DNA of 64,000 nucleotides from Flavobacteriales bacterium. Lineage in GTDB: Bacteria; Bacteroidota; Bacteroidia; Flavobacteriales_D; Parvicellaceae. The first letter of the stretch is position 1. Every line of letters starts with the position of its first letter. A program made the translations under genes and the position numbers. The stretch is from the NCBI GenBank assembly GCA_025210295.1, contig JAOASC010000016.1, positions 186,001-250,000 on the forward strand, read 5' to 3'. Below are positions 61,667 to 64,000 of this stretch, piece by piece. The notes beneath the pieces were generated by a model, which did not search any database, had not been told where the DNA came from, and saw nothing but the letters and a program-made list of their open reading frames with translations.

Positions 61667-64000
61667 TTACTTAACAATCACATTTGTATTAAATACTTGA
61701 TTATTAGTAATTACTCTTATTAAATAAACTCCAGCCTCAACATTTCCTAAAGAAACTTCTTGTTGAGATCCTGAAGCCATAACATAAGTGTTACTATAAA
61801 TAACTTTTCCTTGTACATCTATAACTTCCAATGCTATATTACTGTCATTTTTACCATTTGTAATAAAGAATGTTCCGTTATTAGGATTAGGATATACACC
61901 AAATGTTGTAGCTTCTTCTTCCGAAATATTCGTACAATCAACTAAGTTAACCGTTACTTGTGTAGAAGCAGCAGGACAAACACCATTATCCACAGTATAA
62001 GTAAACTGGTAAGGTCCATCAGGTAATCCATTCGCTACAAATTTATTACCATTTAATAAACCAGTGTTGGTATTATCAGTCCAATTTCCACCTGCATCAA
62101 TAGCACCTGTTAACCCTTCAAATAAATATACATCTCCATTACTACAAGCTTGGAAATTAGAAACTGCAGTTCCTGTATTTGTTTGTGTAGCAGCGTTAAT
62201 AACCACAGTTGCAGTATCGGCATCACATGTATTTGTAACAATATAATAAACTTCGTTTCCAACTAAACTAAATGCTCCAGTATTTGCTGTTGTATCATCA
62301 ACAATAACTGCCGAATTTGAAGGATATTCCCAATCTCCTGCATTTGTTAATTGATTTGAAAGCTGACTCCATAAATCAATTGTATCTCCAGCACAAGCAG
62401 CTAAAGGCTCTTGAGGCCCCTCACCTGCATATCCTTCCATTGAATAATCTGAAACGATTAAGTTGATAATTCCACTTTGAGTAGAAGAAGACCCACCTAC
62501 ATAAAATAAGATGGTATCTCCAGGAGTTGCTCCACAAATTTCAACACTTCCGTTACCATACGATCCACAAACACTATATGAAGATGAAGTATAAGCGCTT
62601 GCATAAGCAACTTGACCAAAAGTCTCCATACTATCACATATTAAAGTATCATAAGCATAGGCTCCTACAACTGAAGTAAAATCCGAACCACAAGTTCCAA
62701 TCACTAAATGACCTGAAGCTGGTATCACAGTCTTAAACCAAGCTGTATTGTATTGAGTTCCAGGTAAACCACTTTCGTCAGTTTGTAAGGTTGCTCCAAT
62801 ATTAGAAAATACTCTAGCAGAAAAATCAGTATTTGGAGTAACTAGAATAGCGTCGCATGTCGAATCATTTAAAATTGGTGTAGCATAAACATAAGGACCT
62901 ATCCAATCACCTTCATCTCCACCACCACAATCAGCTTGTAAATAGAACTCATAAATTGCTCCTAAGTTTAAGTTAGCAATAGTATCAATAGTATCACCTA
63001 CAGCAATCATTGTACCTGATCCTTGAGCAAATCCTAGTTCTCCATACTCTATATTCCACATTGTTTCTTGATATCCAGCATTCCAGTTAAAAACAACTGT
63101 ATCCATGTTAGCATAAACTTCTGCCATATCATATGGGTTTGGACATGTAGGTTCATAAATATGTACATCATCAATATACCATCCCTCATCTTGAACAGAA
63201 CCATCAGATTCTAATCTAAATCTAAATCGAACGTCAGATACTGTATAACCAGCTAAGCTAAATTGCTCTTTTTTCCAATGCGAATTATCAACATCATCAG
63301 TATTATCCCATTCACTGTATGAATCCTCATTAAAATAACCTGAGTAACCTCCGATTCCTCTGTAAGTAGACGACGGCAATACAGAATAAGTAGCTCCTCC
63401 ATCAGTAGAGATTTCAACAAAAGCTTCATCACAACAACCTTCCAATTCAGCAATATGCCAAAACTCTAATACAGGAGCTCCTGTACCCGATAAATCTAAA
63501 ATACCTGTTTCATGTAAAATATTATCAGCATTTGAACCATAATCATTATAAGCACTTTGGTTTCCTGAATGCGCTAATGCATTAGTTAGTACCCAATCAG
63601 TATTTGAACTTGCATCATTTTCAAAGAATAAAACACTATCCTCAAAATCTTCCATTAATGGGAATGGATGCATGTTTGGTAAAGTAGTTAAACTTAACAC
63701 AGACCAGTTACTTACATCACCAGCTCCACATGAATCTTGTACATAAACATCATAACCAGTATTAGATGTTAACATAGATAAACTATATGGATTGGTAATA
63801 TTCATAACCGTTGTTCCTGACCCAGGTGTAAATCCAGCTGGACCATATTCAATGTTCCAGTTAGTTGAACCACCAGTTGTCCAACCAATATCTGCACCAC
63901 TTGACGTGATATTTGAAGCTGTTAAAGCTGTTGGTTGTGGACATGACGGAGCAGGTCCCTGTGACATTACAATATCATCGATATAGAAATAGTAATCTCC
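61667..64000 (-). CDS. Second FN3/MAM-like surface protein, 5' end beyond the window
   Basis: The frame is open to the last base (777 visible residues), and the Met encoded at 63967 is internal: the upstream residues GDYYFYIDDIVMSQG are the end of a MAM-like domain as in the neighbour. Visible order: FN3, MAM/jelly-roll-like domain (about 105-280), FN3 with VFNWNAGYQETMWNIEYG, pre-peptidase-like domain, Ig-like region, type A sorting domain (FGVYPNPNNGTFFI). It is a close paralogue of the downstream protein; the terminator between them shows separate transcripts. Probably an adhesin or extracellular structural protein. Confidence 0.9.
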   Translation of the reverse strand, partial: GDYYFYIDDIVMSQGPAPSCPQPTALTASNITSSGADIGWTTGGSTNWNIEYGPAGFTPGSGTTVMNITNPYSLSMLTSNTGYDVYVQDSCGAGDVSNWSVLSLTTLPNMHPFPLMEDFEDSVLFFENDASSNTDWVLTNALAHSGNQSAYNDYGSNADNILHETGILDLSGTGAPVLEFWHIAELEGCCDEAFVEISTDGGATYSVLPSSTYRGIGGYSGYFNEDSYSEWDNTDDVDNSHWKKEQFSLAGYTVSDVRFRFRLESDGSVQDEGWYIDDVHIYEPTCPNPYDMAEVYANMDTVVFNWNAGYQETMWNIEYGELGFAQGSGTMIAVGDTIDTIANLNLGAIYEFYLQADCGGGDEGDWIGPYVYATPILNDSTCDAILVTPNTDFSARVFSNIGATLQTDESGLPGTQYNTAWFKTVIPASGHLVIGTCGSDFTSVVGAYAYDTLICDSMETFGQVAYASAYTSSSYSVCGSYGNGSVEICGATPGDTILFYVGGSSSTQSGIINLIVSDYSMEGYAGEGPQEPLAACAGDTIDLWSQLSNQLTNAGDWEYPSNSAVIVDDTTANTGAFSLVGNEVYYIVTNTCDADTATVVINAATQTNTGTAVSNFQACSNGDVYLFEGLTGAIDAGGNWTDNTNTGLLNGNKFVANGLPDGPYQFTYTVDNGVCPAASTQVTVNLVDCTNISEEEATTFGVYPNPNNGTFFITNGKNDSNIALEVIDVQGKVIYSNTYVMASGSQQEVSLGNVEAGVYLIRVITNNQVFNTNVIVK

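Overview
The window reads as a chromosomal segment of a low-G+C member of the Bacteroidota, most likely Flavobacteriales. The evidence is four proteins with C-terminal Por-secretion (type IX) sorting domains of type A and one of the gliding-motility (type B) kind, several lipoproteins, recurrent promoter elements of the Bacteroidota form TAnnTTTG, almost no Shine-Dalgarno sequences, and families typical of this phylum (S46 and M61 peptidases, DUF4159, DUF2490, PhnA-domain protein, five-repeat beta-flower protein). No prophage, insertion sequence, CRISPR array or rRNA operon was seen. The only RNA gene is one tRNA-Arg(UCU).

Layout. 1-2 kb: end of an unknown gene, a lipoprotein and two secreted proteins. 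2.1-5.1 kb: a metal/redox module (thioredoxin-reductase-like flavoprotein, AraC-type regulator with an HMA-like N-terminus, SO_0444-type permease fused to an HMA domain). 5.2-8.9 kb: TruC-like pseudouridine synthase, a PrsW-type intramembrane protease with a large extra domain, and a secreted protein. 9-12 kb: acetyl-CoA acetyltransferase and a membrane transglutaminase-like protein. 12-19.4 kb, minus strand: an aromatic-catabolism block with hmgA, hppD, tryptophan 2,3-dioxygenase and paaABC, interrupted by a four-helix-bundle protein, an OmpA-like protein and a beta-flower protein. It would feed tyrosine, phenylacetate and tryptophan into central metabolism; the nearby thiolase could use the acetoacetyl-CoA formed.

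19.7-34 kb: PhnA-domain protein, three peptidases (S46, S8, M61) and several secreted, membrane or unknown proteins. 34-38 kb: a tiny CXXCH lipoprotein coupled to AcpH and a TfoX-N protein, DUF4159 protein, thioesterase, and a 5'-nucleotidase split into two overlapping genes. 38-40 kb: dnaA and a small secreted protein.

40-54 kb, minus strand: a 2943-residue envelope protein (TPR, PD40 propeller, carboxypeptidase-regulatory-like domain, about 1800 residues of repeated coiled coil and low-complexity linkers, then four SPOR-like domains), plsY, and a translationally coupled pair of TPR-membrane-SpoIIE phosphatase paralogues. 54-64 kb: tRNA-Arg, a PKD-domain protein with a type B sorting signal, and two large tandem paralogous fibronectin-III adhesin-like proteins, the second cut by the window end. 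The giant SPOR protein is the strongest candidate for something undescribed. It has the front half of the type IX secretion component PorE, but a repeated rod and a SPOR array where PorE has an OmpA domain.
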